Assembly (NCBI GenBank): GCA_900642245.1
Contig: CAAAJI010000025.1
Location: 160,095 to 224,094 of the forward strand
Length of the DNA stretch: 64,000 nucleotides
Direction of reading: 5' to 3'
DNA from: Fragilaria radians
Lineage: Eukaryota; Bacillariophyta; Fragilariophyceae; Fragilariales; Fragilariaceae
Both the position numbers and the translations under genes were made by a program. The notes under the pieces are model-generated. The model was given only the letters and a program-made list of their open reading frames with translations. It did no database searches and was not told the DNA's origin. Shown here one piece after another: positions 1 to 12,864 of the stretch; within the stretch, counting starts at the first letter, position 1, and the number at the start of each line of letters is the position of its first letter.

Positions 1-235
1 CCTCAATTTTTGAAATGTATAGCTATTACCCCTCTAACCTGTCGATCGAGCACTGTTTATCAATTGACACATCTCTCATGACCGAGAGTAATGCCGTTAA
101 GACATCAAAATATACGTTCTCAATTTTTGAAATGTATAGCTATTACCCCTCTAACCTGTCGATCGAGCACTGTTTATCAATTGACACATCTCTCATGACC
201 GAGAGTAATGCCGTTAAGACATCAAAATATACGTT
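1..235. repeat. 117-bp direct tandem repeat, two copies
   Basis: Bases 2-118 and 119-235 are essentially identical, so the period is 117 bp. The first copy touches the window edge, so more copies may lie to the left. The period is a multiple of three and one frame stays open through both copies (15-269), but the peptide has no recognisable domain, so I treat it as a repeat and not a gene. Confidence 0.9.
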
Positions 236-3140
236 CATGCTTTTACCTTTTTATTTTTTGTACACCTAATATATAACATCAAAGCATAGCTGTTGGATGC
301 TTCACACAATTCTGCGCAAATAATGCCTATAGTCTAGACTATCATTACTATGGCACAACATTTTTTTCTCTTTCATAGATGACTCTGAGTTAGAGTTCCA
401 GACAAAGTCTGAAAAAAAATGAAAGTAGAAAATATTCCAGGTTTGTTGTAAAATAGAAAGGGGAAACTCGTTACAAGCGTAAACTAAGTTGCCATTAGAA
501 AATTTAATCAATAAGGGAAACGTCTAATTAACATAAAAACTGTTAATCCCAATATCATTTGAAGTAATAGTAGAGTATAACTGAATTCATACAAAAACAG
601 CTTCATTCAAAATTCCTATTGTAAGCATAAAGCAGTTTCTGATGTGATTTTCTGTTAGATTTTTGCAGTAAAGAGGGTACACTTACCTACAATTATTTTT
701 CAAACCAAGAGAATAGTAATCTTTTTCTCGAGAATACTTAATTGCGGCTGGATACATTGAAGCTGCTGGGTAGCTGTACCAACGGGTTGATCTACTACTG
801 GAAGGATGAAAGCTGATCCTTTTGGAGAAGCCTGTGTCTAACTTCAAGTTTTTGGATTTCTTTTATAGAACTGGCGGGTTAATGGTATGGCTGTACTATC
901 AGTATAGAATGTATATCATGTTACCTACGGTCTAGATAAATTCAATATGTTTTCCACATAGTGGACGATGCTTACAAATTCATCAAATAGATGTGCTTTT
1001 GTCAGGTTTAATTAAATTCCAGTGATTGACAGCTTAATCCAATACAATGAATTTAACACAAAAAACCGTGTGCCTTCTAAAAGCTTTCAATTCTCTGGTC
1101 ATGGCTTTACCACCTAAAACGGCATTTTCAATGTCACATGCTCATCAACGAAGAAAATCCAGTCCTGACTGTTTCCATTCCTACTTCTCCTGAATGAGGT
1201 TGTCATTAACTGTCTGGAAACTACGGTAAGAAATCTTGCTCAAGGCTCACTTCAAAATTAGGTGGGCATGTGCAAGTAAGTCAGTACGGCGTATCTACAA
1301 AATTAGTGGAGTAGCAACTTCGTAAAAGAGACTTCAAGGATAGAGGAAAACAAGAACACTACTCTTTTGATTTGTCTCAAACATTTGCCAATCTCAAGAA
1401 AAAAGAGCGTTTAGTTTCTTGCATGTTTTTAGAAAACTCATTTCGTTGTTAAAATGGCAGCCATTTATATTACCAAAACTGAGACCATGCTCCGTTCCAT
1501 GCAAGGATGACCTTTGCCTTGACAAGGGATTTAATAATTACAAATACCACATCAATGTAGATAATGATACATAAACGTAGTGTAATATTACCTTTTCAAG
1601 TGGAAACTACAGAAATACGCGCTTTCCAATGAGAACCCAAAGAAATGGGGGCCAATATGCTTAAAAATGCTCAAAGAATAACTGGAAATCAACCTTCAAC
1701 AAACTCTGGAAAATCTTGCTCATATCTTTCATGACAAAGTTTTTCATGGTGACCAAATCACTTGATGCGTTACTAGTTATACTTACTCTTCAAAGCACCA
1801 ATGTGCCAGTTTACTTGGAAGCTGGGTTTACCTCAAGCATTTAATATTGTTTGCATTATTTGTGCTGCCTTGAGCACCTTGCGATAAAATAATAGACGTG
1901 TTTCTTGACATCAGGAGTTACGTTGACCGATTGATACTAAGAATCTCTCATAGCCATGTCTCAATTGATTTATGCTTCAGCAAGGAAATGGTGCACACCA
2001 AAATGGATGTCGATGTTCTATATTCATAATTAAAGAAGATAACACATTAAGATATAGGAAACACATTGAATTAAGCTAAAAAAGACTAATTCAGGAGATT
2101 TCATTTCTTACCAACATTCGGAGACGTCCATTGGTGCTAGTACATGCTAATATACATAATGAAGATACCAGATATATTAGCATATCTAAAGCAACAACAA
2201 CTGAAAATGAGAATGGCTGCTGTTTTTCGTGTTTTTTTATTATTTCTGCAAACAACATAGTTTTTCTACCTCAATCTCAGATAGAGGATAGGCTTAGAAG
2301 TCATTTCCTAATCTAGGTTATGGATCTTCTATTAAAATCTTGTAAGGAGTTGGAACGTTTAAGATTCAAATAAGTTTAAGATGGTGACATCAAAACTAGA
2401 TTCCCTTTAGTTTCCGAAAAAAACATTATTCATAGCTAAATTAGTTAAAGAAAATCTCAATATTGTGCAAATGCGAAAGAGGGATAAGATGGAAAATTAG
2501 ACATACCAGGGAATAATGCATATAGTATCTTTACCTCTATTTTCATTAATAGCAAGACTTAACGGCTCCGTTACAGCTATGATAATATGCCTCAGAACCA
2601 TTAAAGTATTATCTATTGTTTCATACACTTATACCATATGGCGACCTTTTGGATTTGAGAGGATTTAAAATGCAATAGAGAATCGGAATTTGAATTAGCT
2701 AAAAAATAATGTGATTACAAAGAGTATTCAATTATAGCATTGAAGCCGCTTGGGAGTCTACTTTTTTTCGGACTAAAATCCTTCGTTCCAGTGTTGATTT
2801 GTGTCTTCTTGGAAAGCTAGGATGCAAGGTAGTGCTTCGATATTGATTGATAGTGTTAAATTGATTTGCGATAATCGACATAGCCTTCAAGCCAACAAAT
2901 GAAGATGCATTCCATAGAATACATGTAGTCATATATATATATATATTCTGAAATGCATTAATATTTTCAATTTGACAAATTGGTTTATAGGATTTAATTT
3001 GAGAACTCTTTTCTCGACAACTTCACAGCATAATTAAGCGGTTTTGATGTATTTCACCTGAATCAAGGTCCAAAAGTCTCTGAATAGGAACAAAGATATG
3101 GATCGAGTCTCACAGCGTAAGCTACCAGCAGTCATGATTT
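236..3140. other. intergenic, no gene recognised
   Basis: AT-rich sequence with only short open frames (for example 302-511 and 2732-2932 on the minus strand, 2131-2316 on the plus strand). None of their translations contains a motif I recognise. A short TA microsatellite lies at 2931-2944. The 3' untranslated region of the gene ending at 3141 must lie at the right end of this stretch. Confidence 0.5.
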
Positions 3141-4400
3141 TCATTTCTTAAACACCAAGTAGTTTTCCGCTTCCATGACACCAACCGCTCTTGCACAATC
3201 TGACCAGTACTTTTTCCCGCCATGACCGGCAGACGCCTTAGCACTTTGAAAGGCCTGAAATTGCTGCTTGAGATCTTCACCAATTGTTTCACAAGATATA
3301 GTAAAGTGACTAGCTGCCATATTTTGGGCCGCTTGGTATAATGCACGAAGTGAGGAAGGGTAGTAAACTGCCCCTTTAGGACGATTTCGTGGCGGCAGTG
3401 ACGCACATCGTTTACATCGAATACCAACTTGCCCCAGATGGATTTCCCTCCTTCTTCCATGTGATATAGCCTGAATTTCTTGAGGACCAACTTCAAAATA
3501 CTCTATTTGCTTCCGCAACAGAATTTGATGATCTGATAGGAGTTCGTCGTCGCATCTCATGTAAAGATCCACAGCCGAATGTTGTTTCTCGTCATCACCA
3601 ATACCAGTGGGTAAATGCGCAGCAGTCATCGAGGTAGGCGAAATCCATGCAGTCCCCCCAGTTAATGTAGATGGTTCAATCGATATGTGATGGTTCACTG
3701 GCTGAAAAATTGATGGGTTAGATAATGCAAGACTTGAAGGATAAAACAGGGAAGAGTTAACTGTAGCTCTTGGAATCATAACAGATGCTGCAGGATTTTG
3801 GAGGAAAAGAGACTGCTGTTGATGTCGAATACGCGCAGCAGTTTCGAGGATTTGGTGTTGCGCAATAAGGGCTGCTCTACGAGCTAGCGCTGATCCTGCT
3901 CCTGACAAAGCACCTTCTACGCAATGTAAGTGCAAGGCATAAAGACGGGTTAATTATTGTGAATCAGAGCACATACCCAATAAACTTTGATTTGCTCCAA
4001 GAATCGAGGTGCTCCTATTATCGGATAATCCGGTTCGAGGTCCTTGAAGCAGTAAACTACGAGCATGGTCAATGTTGGACAATGATGTATAGGATGTTTG
4101 AGCATCCCTCATAAAGCCAGCGCTTGTTCTAGATGTATCAGCAGCGCTCGTCACAACGCATTTCTCCGTGTAATCAGGCTTTCCGAGCAGTGTCATCTTA
4201 CTTTCTCCAACCTTTAAGGTTACAAACCCTTCATCCAGTAAGCCTTCAGGCTTCTCAATGTTGTCATTTCCTTTCGCTTTCTTAGCAACAAGTAAAGCCT
4301 TTTCATCTTCCCTCTTACGCTTCATATCGGTGGCAAAATCATGACCTGTTGAAAGATCGCCGGTGCTGTCTGTATTCATCGCAAGATAACACAATAACAT
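3141..4400 (-). CDS. diatom-type zinc-module protein, two exons
   Basis: Two exons, 4400-3977 and 3916-3141, are separated by a 60-bp phase-1 intron with GTATGT donor and GCGTAG acceptor; splicing rejoins a GAA codon and keeps the frame, giving about 399 residues. The C-terminal third carries the conserved block around RCDDELLSDHQILLRKQIE, then GQVGIRCKRC and KGAVYYPSSL, then ASHFTISC and GGKKYW. The CxxC followed by H-x4-C spacing suggests a zinc site (inference). I know this block as a repeated, unnamed protein family of diatom genomes; its function is not established. The N-terminal part has a basic stretch (KRKRE), compatible with nuclear import, and is otherwise low-complexity. Start is uncertain: ATG at 4400 or in frame at 4379. 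Confidence 0.85.
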
Positions 4401-5574
4401 CAACAAAAACGCACTTTATTTACTTGATCTTCGCGTAAATATACTGAAAGCGGAGAATGCCAATAGTATACGATTGGACATACAGTTTTGTTTGCTTGAT
4501 GAGTCAACCGATTGCCTTCCAAACACTCTGAAGCCCCTTTCCTAAGCATGAAATTTAAGGGCACTAGGTCTGGAAATCTGTTATTGCCTACATATCGATA
4601 TCGAACACATGGCATGTAATTTAATTATAAAAACCTATACAATTTTTTTTCAGATTTCAGATTGTTTCGAAGGTAAGTAGACTTCATTACTGATTTTTGT
4701 CGCATATGGAATAAACATTACGGTTACGACAGATGGTATACATTCAGAGCTCCGTAGTTGAATTCATATGGGAACAAAAGAATCGGCAACCCTTAAAATA
4801 AGTATGGTCATAGTAAACCTTTCTGCTATTAAAATCTTCATAGAATTCTACTCAACATTAAATGTCCCAGCGGAAGCCACAGACCAGAGCATTTCAAGAC
4901 AGTAAGTCACGATTTACATATCCAGATGCTGTCGAAGCTGGAAAATAGATTGAGAACCGTCTAGAGTTACGTGTACTCATGACGTCGCTGTTTTTTAACT
5001 TGAAGGAATCAAGAAATCAAAAGGAAAAAGAGCAACTCCAAGTTCTTCACTCGTCGATGCTATACTTCACTTCTGGATTCGTCATCATGTTTCAAACGTT
5101 AAAAAAAAGAGGGAGAAAAAAAGGAACGAGTGGGTTGGATTAAACTACTCTGTTCCTACAGTAATGTTAACTTGCCATTCTGCTCCTTCATTACTGTGTA
5201 AATCACAGCTTGTAATATTGCTTCGATTATTACGAAATGTTGGTAGTGGTATCACTGGTTTAGATGAAACCGATTAATTCTAATATTCAATAACAACTAA
5301 TTTTTAGCAGTTTAAACGAAAGGTTCTAGATATCCTCTTGTATTGAGTTAAGTTGTTATTTTCCAAGCTTATACACCATTCTATCTGACAATTTAGCCCA
5401 TTTTGAGAATGCGTGATTTCAAGGCTACCATAGTTTACAGGAAAGACAATGAAATCATCAACATGGAGTGAGAATGTCTTAGCTATGGCAAGAAGCTTGG
5501 TTATTGAGGATATTTTATTTGGTAAGGTCACTATCCCAAAAGACTAATGAAGAAGTCAACCAGTAGAGATGAAG
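4401..5574. other. intergenic, nothing recognised
   Basis: Presumed 5' flank of the zinc-module gene followed by AT-rich sequence. Open frames at 4400-4615 and 5304-5531 on the minus strand are short and have no recognisable motif. Confidence 0.5.
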
Positions 5575-6090
5575 GAAAGAGGATGATCAAGATGTTCAAC
5601 CTTAAAGAGCTAGAATACATGAAATTGATGCTATTTATCAGCGTTAAGACAAGAAGTGATAACGTGGCGTTCAACATGGAAAAAGGGTACAAGAACTAGG
5701 ATTCTCCAGAAGATAATGCCACTATGGAATGGGAAAGATTGAAGAGTAAGTCTGGTCCAACCTCAGCACAGAAAGGATGTTCTGACAGAGCTCTTTAAGC
5801 AAAAGTGAATACCTTGATTCTTGGATTGCTACTTTAGAATGAAGTTAGAAGACATGGGATCAGCAATCACAGATGATCAATGTATGGTTTGTGTGCTTAA
5901 CAATCTGTCCAATGAATATAAATGTAAGTACTTGAATGGTGCAACTCAAGCAGACTACAAGGAAAGGTCAATAGTAAAAAAACGTGTCCCTCATACCAAG
6001 TTATTCTGCTTACAGGTGTTAATAAAGAATGAAAAAGAGGATTGGAATCATGTAGTGTATAGAAAAAGTGGTTGCGATGGAAATTTTTAG
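5575..6090 (+). pseudogene. decayed copia gag fragment
   Basis: Plus-strand translation in shifting frames gives copia gag landmarks: a segment with VAFNMEKGYK, then ATMEWERLKSKSGPTSA, then LEDMGSAITDDQ and VLNNLSNEYK. The same order occurs in the better preserved gag at 53345-53964 (LDDMGSSISENQ, VLNNLTSDYD) in this window. Stops and frameshifts break it, and no other copia domain follows, so it is an isolated relic. Confidence 0.7.
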
Positions 6091-8783
6091 TATCACAGGC
6101 TTCATCTGTAATAACTGTCACATAATGAGAAAGCGACCGTTCGTACACAATTGCCTATTTGCAGTAGTAATCCAGAATTACAATAAGCAAATAAAATCAA
6201 ATGATCAATCGCAATTATGTTAAGATGACTTTGCAGCAACTGCTTCTTGTACGCCACTTTGACATACACTAAGGAGTGCACCATACATGTTGCTACTTTA
6301 TTGACTTAGATGTCTCTTCTCAAGCTCTTTGCACTTTAAGTGCCAATTAAGAAATATGATTTTCATAATCTTGGATTGCCTTACTTTAGTCTTAATTTAT
6401 CATGCCTTTTAAAAAAGAATATTGTTTACATTTCGGGTACCCAGGTATCTTTGGCAAAGTTTCACAGACCCTTACAAGTTTCTTTAACGATAGGGCATCC
6501 AGGTTTATTTGACAAACGTTTTTAGGTCTCAATTCAAAATAATTGAAATTTCTCTGTAGCGCAGCTTCCATATTGCCTCCATCATAATCTTACTATTGTG
6601 GAGGTTAACTATCTCAAAATGGAAAAAGTCATACTTTTGTCTCAACCTTTTTGATCCATCATGTGAGAACTGTCATTAAGGTGTTCAAACAATATATTCA
6701 CTAATTCCACAGTGATACATTGACTTTTCAAGAGCTATTTTTATAACATTCCCTAGCTGGTTTAAATTTTGCCACAGCTTATTGAACAGTGCAATTATTT
6801 CTCTTTGCCCTAAACACACCTTTTTTAGCCGAATAGTTAATCTAATGATATATTTTTGGAATTAACTTGCTTATGCAGAAACATCTTCTTTGTATCATTC
6901 GCGGGATTATTCCCAATTCTGATGTAGATAGGAGGGTGGAACAGTATATTTCATTGCTGGCAGTAGTAGATGTATATTATATTAGCTTGCTGAAGTCCCA
7001 TACTGTTGTGAATGCAGTATTTCTCGAATTCATCACTACCTCCTGTAATCCTTTCTGTTGAGACTCCGTTGGCTTTCCTATAGATATCAGATTTCCTAAC
7101 CCCTTGTGGAAGGTATCGATTGAAATATGCTTGATTTATGAATCTCCCTTAGAGCTAAGGTGCACTTTTGTGATGCTCAATAACCGTTCTCTCCCATGGT
7201 TCAAACTCCAAATCTTCATGATAGAAGATACATTTTTGACTGTTAACGTTTCCACTATTTTGAGTATCCCTGACAGTATTGAGAGTCATGGTTCTATCTC
7301 TCAATTCTAAACTATGATTTTGATAGTGATGACTATTCATGTCATGAAAAAATCTGTTCTCAGTCAGGTCTCCTTATTTATTAAGATGACTTATTTTACT
7401 CCAGGAGCTATCTTGTTGAATACCTGCAATAAAGTGCTGGATATAGGAACGCTCCTATCTAAGGGATGTTAATGCTGCCTTGGACAGTGCCTAGTATTTG
7501 CATTATGCCATACGTCTGAGTAGGACTAATATAATAGCGGAGATTTCTCTTTTCTATATTTGACACTCCAATTATGGGCTTTCTGAGTATAAGCTTTGTT
7601 TTAACGTCTTGATGAAATGTATATCTTTGGTAGAATTGTACTGGAACTTGAGTTTACTCTAGCCGGTGTAAATTTCTGTATCCGGTCTAAATATCTGTAT
7701 GACTTAGACCGTTATATCCAACTCAACTCTGTGCTTGAGTGCCACTTCCGGCGCTCATCAGCTGTTTTCCACAAGTTGTCATCCTTTCGGAACCAGCTCT
7801 TTGCAAAACTACAGCTCTTTGAGTGCAATTAGCAGCTTCACAGGCTGCAATTGTCTTCTACCATCTTCAAGTTAAATGACAGCTGTACTTCAGGTTTCTC
7901 AGGAATCAATTCTTTTCAGCCAATTTTCAAATTTTATTGGAAGCTCTACTACAGACTTCACAGGTCACAATTGTTAGACGTTTCGACCGTTGTGCTAGCA
8001 TAATCTCTTCTTTGACTCATAACAGCAAGTCATCAAAGGTATTAAGGAAATCTGATGCAATTGCCTTTAAGGCAAAATAATGTATCACGAGCTCATGCCA
8101 AATCCAAGTATTGAAGAGTGCTGTAATGAAGTAAAAAAACAAATATATAAAGAAACACAAATTGTTTTACTGAACATATTATTGAAAAAACAAATATCCT
8201 AGCAACTTCAAATGCAAGGAATGCTGTCAGATCAGGATTTTTTGTTCTTAAGCTGATAACTAATTTTTGGAAAACAATGGGATCTGAGATGAACGTTAAT
8301 CATTACATTATCACTGCTGTAATGAAGGTCTTCTTGGTTTCAATGTTATCTCAGAGGAGATCTCAGTTGACATGGGGGAGATAATGAAAGAAACAAAGAT
8401 TGTGACATTAAGATACGAAATTTTATAATGTTTGGTGATGGAAAGGCCATGGAATACTGTAAGAATAGTAACTTAGACATTGAGCTAACAGATAGTATGC
8501 ACCCCAATCATTGTTACAGGTATAATTCCCCCTTGAACTTTGGAATAAATTGGAGATATCTATCAAGATAAAGAATTAATTAAGAATTATGACCAAATTA
8601 CTAGTAATAGAGCGGAAATGCACGATTATTCACTCCCTAATGAATCAAAGATCAGATCCCCACATGGTACATCATGGATAAACGGTTAATGCTAGAAAAA
8701 GTTTGTAGATAAGCAAAAGGTCACAGCGAAATTGAAATTAATGGATCGATGTTTAAGTATAAGTAATTTAGCTTGCTACAATG
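6091..8783. other. intergenic, possible unrecognised relics
   Basis: No convincing gene. Minus-strand frames at 7155-7340 and around 7600-8050 read like fragments of decayed coding sequence but match no family I can name. The 3' end of the gene at 8784 lies at the right edge. Confidence 0.4.
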
Positions 8784-11309
8784 TTAGGCATCAGAAAAGT
8801 AACTCTGTCGTTTCTGCTTAAGAGCAGCGTTTTTCTCAATATCTTCACGCAACAATGCATCTGCATCAATGTCATCTGCATCACGATACTCCTCAGGAAA
8901 TCTATATATATCAGCCCAAGACATTCCTTCAGAATCGGGAGAAGAAGCCTTCATCAGTATATCAATATACTCTGCCATAGTCTCGCGAATTAATTGACCT
9001 GGTTGAGTCTTAGTTGGATCCGGTTTTTCGCAGACCATTCCCCAATCCTGTGCACCATACGAGTGATTGTAGAAACGAAGCGTTCGGAAGGTATCAGAAA
9101 TAATTTCACGGTTTATTCCACGCTTTTCAAGTATTTCTATTTTTTCCATGTCTACATAGTTCTCCCATTGATTAAGAGTTTCCAATAACTCAGATTCCGT
9201 TCGAAAAGATTTGATTTCAGGAGGCGATAAAGTAATTGGATTCTTTTCCTCTTTCACCATGCATGCGCTGATCACTCCCTTACCCCACGAAAAAAGAGAG
9301 TTGGTGGACTTAAGAAACTCCTTAGCTTCACCTGGCCGGTCAAATCCAACGTATACAATACCAGTACGGGAGTTCTGTTGGCAGACAGCAAATTCAACAG
9401 AACCGGTGACATCGCGACGGTCGGTGCTGTAGGCTTGGAAATAATTTGAGATATACTCTTTTGTAAAACTATCGTCCACATTTCTTAATTGTATCGTTGC
9501 AGCATGACTTTGGAAAAACTTAAGGGAGGGAACATCGCAATCAACAAAGAGTTTATCGATGGATTTTTTGTACATCTGCGATTTATTGGGCCCTGTGAAA
9601 CCAGCGAATACAAGCTGACGTCTAGCTCGGAAAAGCTGTACTTTGTGATGACCAAGTTGAGTCAAGTGCTGATGTAGAGAGGTCGATTCTATTGCTGAGT
9701 TGGCCAGATCTGCTGATTTCATGCGGATAAGAAAAGCTTTTGGTCCGATCTTTTTTATGTCGTCAGCGCTAATAGGTCCAAACTCAGCCCCAAGTTCCGT
9801 GTCGACAGGAAAGAGGATATATGCTAATTTCCGATCGGACATGTTTGCGGGAACATTTTCAATTTTAACAACAGGAGTACCCTTCTCAAAGCCGGTTTCT
9901 TCTTCCTCGTCGACTTTAAAGATTTTCCATGGAAGATGAAAAGTATCACACTTGAAGTTTTCATCTAAAAGGATTTTATAAAACTTTTCTTTATCAGCAT
10001 ATCCAACAAAAGCTGAAGTCATGGAGACAGGGGCAACAGAGGCAGATGGTACTTTGAGTATTGCCGCAACTATTTTCGAAACCTCAAGGCGATGCAGTGG
10101 GTTTTCTATATCTCCGATTTCACCTTCAGGTGAGACAAAGTGAGGTAATCCTGAAAGGAATATAAAACGCTTATGTGACTTAATGAATTCAAGTGGTGGT
10201 TGTGTCCTATTCTTAGGATAGACTGGTTTGGGGGTACGGTGAGAGTTTGGATGATGATTATAACGAATAACTTCAGCAAATGTAGCTGGGTGATTTTCCA
10301 TAGCCTCATGGAATCCGTCGATACCCGTAGATTCGACTTCCAGAGGTAACAATCTGTTTACTAGTTTGGGTGGAAGGTCATCAAATACTCTTAAATCGGG
10401 ATCGAGAACGTCACGGAAAAAGCCGGTAGATGGTGTGAAGTTGGGATCTCTCCTTGAAAAATCTTTTCTGTAAGGGGCAATATCTTCCGTGCCATCGATC
10501 ACATAATCCGGAAACTGAGGATCGTATGATAAAACATGCGTTCCATCTTCATCTTTACTCACTGCTGGGTGATTATCGGGATCAAATCCACCAGTATCGA
10601 TTTCCTCGTATTCATCTTCATCGTCTACAAACTTTGGCTTCTGAAAAAAATACTCATACTCGTCTACTTCTTCGCCTGATTGTGTGGAATAGCTTCCAAG
10701 GCGACCTAATACTCCTTGTGTATTATATTCATTAATGTCATCCACCTCAGGACCAAGACTATCACCAAGCTCGATGTCTAACGCTACAGAACTTCCAAGC
10801 ACTCGATGTCCTTTTGCTTTTCGAGCTGCCAACTTTGGAATGCCCGAATCATGTTTACCCATCATAATTCCTTTAGCCGCAGGTTCTAAAAACCTCTCCG
10901 CAAAGTTTTGATTCCTTGGACGTTCGTATTGACGCATTCTATTCACAGGAATATTTTGACTTCTTCCCACGGCTGCACGGGGGGGGATTCCAGATTCATT
11001 GTTCCCTATTGTCCTAAAATCATAACCTCGACCCCGACCATCTCCACGTCCACCGCTTGCGCCGAAGCCACGATCATCTCCACGTCCTCGGCCTCCGCCA
11101 ACACCACGACCATCTCCACGCCCTCGGCCTACGCTCGCACGACCATCTCCGCGTCCACCACGTGCGCTAAACCCACGACCATCTCCACTTCCGCCGCCAC
11201 GACCACCTCCACTATGTGCGCCATAACCAGGCCCTGCCCTTTGACCAGTTGATAATAGTCGTAAACTATTTAATGTAGTAGAACGACGATGGGATAGTCG
11301 AGTCCACAT
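8784..11309 (-). CDS. RG-rich RRM-like protein, probably organellar
   Basis: Single-exon frame of 841 residues starting at an ATG (11309). The first ~23 residues (WTRLSHRRSTTLNSLRLL) are basic, rich in serine and threonine and free of acid, like a mitochondrial presequence. Residues 30-97 are almost pure RG/GGR repeats as in RNA-binding RGG boxes. Residues ~200-255 are acidic. Three stretches look like RRM folds: around SGLPHF (near 390), around VVKIENVP (near 470), and the clearest one at about 603-665, with TIQLRNV as an RNP2-like strand and GIVYVGF as an RNP1-like strand. An RNA-binding role in mitochondria is an inference from these parts. I do not recognise an ortholog. Two neighbouring genes are also on the minus strand but there is no sign of co-regulation. 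Confidence 0.85.
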   Translation of the reverse strand: MWTRLSHRRSTTLNSLRLLSTGQRAGPGYGAHSGGGRGGGSGDGRGFSARGGRGDGRASVGRGRGDGRGVGGGRGRGDDRGFGASGGRGDGRGRGYDFRTIGNNESGIPPRAAVGRSQNIPVNRMRQYERPRNQNFAERFLEPAAKGIMMGKHDSGIPKLAARKAKGHRVLGSSVALDIELGDSLGPEVDDINEYNTQGVLGRLGSYSTQSGEEVDEYEYFFQKPKFVDDEDEYEEIDTGGFDPDNHPAVSKDEDGTHVLSYDPQFPDYVIDGTEDIAPYRKDFSRRDPNFTPSTGFFRDVLDPDLRVFDDLPPKLVNRLLPLEVESTGIDGFHEAMENHPATFAEVIRYNHHPNSHRTPKPVYPKNRTQPPLEFIKSHKRFIFLSGLPHFVSPEGEIGDIENPLHRLEVSKIVAAILKVPSASVAPVSMTSAFVGYADKEKFYKILLDENFKCDTFHLPWKIFKVDEEEETGFEKGTPVVKIENVPANMSDRKLAYILFPVDTELGAEFGPISADDIKKIGPKAFLIRMKSADLANSAIESTSLHQHLTQLGHHKVQLFRARRQLVFAGFTGPNKSQMYKKSIDKLFVDCDVPSLKFFQSHAATIQLRNVDDSFTKEYISNYFQAYSTDRRDVTGSVEFAVCQQNSRTGIVYVGFDRPGEAKEFLKSTNSLFSWGKGVISACMVKEEKNPITLSPPEIKSFRTESELLETLNQWENYVDMEKIEILEKRGINREIISDTFRTLRFYNHSYGAQDWGMVCEKPDPTKTQPGQLIRETMAEYIDILMKASSPDSEGMSWADIYRFPEEYRDADDIDADALLREDIEKNAALKQKRQSYFSDA

Positions 11310-12864
11310 TGTTCAGCTCTGTGACAAATATAAATTATAAACGTAGTCTTGTAGAGTAGAGTTACTACCGGTATTTACAGAGATTTTGTGAGGTTGACGC
11401 TGCTTTAAGTCTGTTTGTACGTCGGGTATTCTTTTTCATAGGATTTATCTCCACTGTACCATCATCACAAGACATCCTCACTCATCAAACTTCATGGGAA
11501 CCTTTTTAACTAAGGTGACAACTTTTTCTTTGAAACTGAGAATACCTAGCTCACCAAGACAACCAGGACCAATAATAAAGCCATGGGTAGATGACAGCTT
11601 GTTATCAAAGGGAAAGAAGTGTTGTGCAGATGCAAGTTATTGTGTTGAAGGCTAAGGAAATAAAATATATCATTCCAGAAATAAAGCAAGACTTAATGGA
11701 TGAGACAAAGTTATAGTAGGCATGTCAATAAGACTAAGTATAAAAAAAATAATCTATCAGCGATCTGGTATTATTCTGTTTAGAGTGTGCCTGCAAACAA
11801 CAAATTGACACATTCTTCAAAGGTGGAGGAGTTACAACGAATGCAGACGCGCCACGCACAGTTGATGCAATATGTAAGCATACATGCCATTCATTCTATC
11901 ATAAATCTTGAGTTTCCTATGATCTCTAGGCTTATTGTTTCACTTTCATGAAAAATGCCATTACATCCTTGTTGAAACTTTCCGTTGGATTCATTTCCAG
12001 GGCTTTGGCTTCCTTATTCATGGTTCTTTCAAGAGTATATTCTTTTTTCTTGTTTTCATTGTATTGTATCACCTGCGAATCTTACTTACATGTCATTTGG
12101 ATAAGCTTGATAAATCCAAAAGACTTCAGCAATAGTCTTCCCCACGACCCTACAGCCTCCATAACTTCCATTCAATCTCTGAGATGATTGAGTCTCAGGT
12201 TTAAAGTCTACACTATTGAAGCGAACTTTGGATTTGAAGGGCATGTTGATTTCCCGGTCAAAAGAATATCTCAAATTTTGACCCTTCTATCTAACGTAGA
12301 ATATAACATCTATATTTCCCATTACAGCAAGTATTGCTTCTATGATATTGACTGCAAACATGATGTTTGCTTGCTTTCTTATCTTATTGACTGAATCCCA
12401 TGCCTATACTCTTGTTCTGTTTTCATAGCATAGTTTCTTTCTTTTTGTATCTCTCTGCTACAGGAGACGTGTGCTGAGCTAAGTTAACATGGTTTCTTTA
12501 ATTGAATCCATGTTGCCCCTTAGTTTTGTTGATTTTGCACTAGTTTTTTTTCATCAATTAATTTTCTTCTTACTTTTTTCCTTTATGACTCAACTTTTGC
12601 TTCCTTGATATTTGACATGTCATTGTCTATAGTCACATCATGTCCTTATTAATATACAATGGAAATTCTGATGACCCAACTACGGATGAGATTTTGCAGT
12701 CAAATAGACATCTGTTTGGCTAGGCGAGAAAAAAAGTGAATAAAGTGTCTCAATATTATCCTCTTTCTAATATCCGAATGGTTTGTTTTCCTAAGATCCT
12801 CAATAATCTTTAAGTCTCTTGTACGCTTTTGTTGATCCGGTTGGGTAATCTAGAGAAACTTCTT
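11310..12864. other. intergenic, nothing firm
   Basis: Separates two minus-strand genes. Overlapping short frames at 11935-12394 show no known motif. Pyrimidine-rich and AT-rich runs are common at 12400-12600. The promoter of the gene at 8784-11309 and the 3' region of the gene ending at 12865 should lie here. Confidence 0.5.

Noticed and set aside
15..269. 84-codon plus-strand open frame
   Set aside because: It only reflects the 117-bp tandem repeat, with no domain and no sign of being a gene.
3122..3496. 124-codon minus-strand frame
   Set aside because: Out-of-frame shadow of the zinc-module gene.
7190..7215. tRNA B-box-like GGTTCAAACTCC
   Set aside because: No A box, no cloverleaf and no pairing acceptor stem could be found around it.
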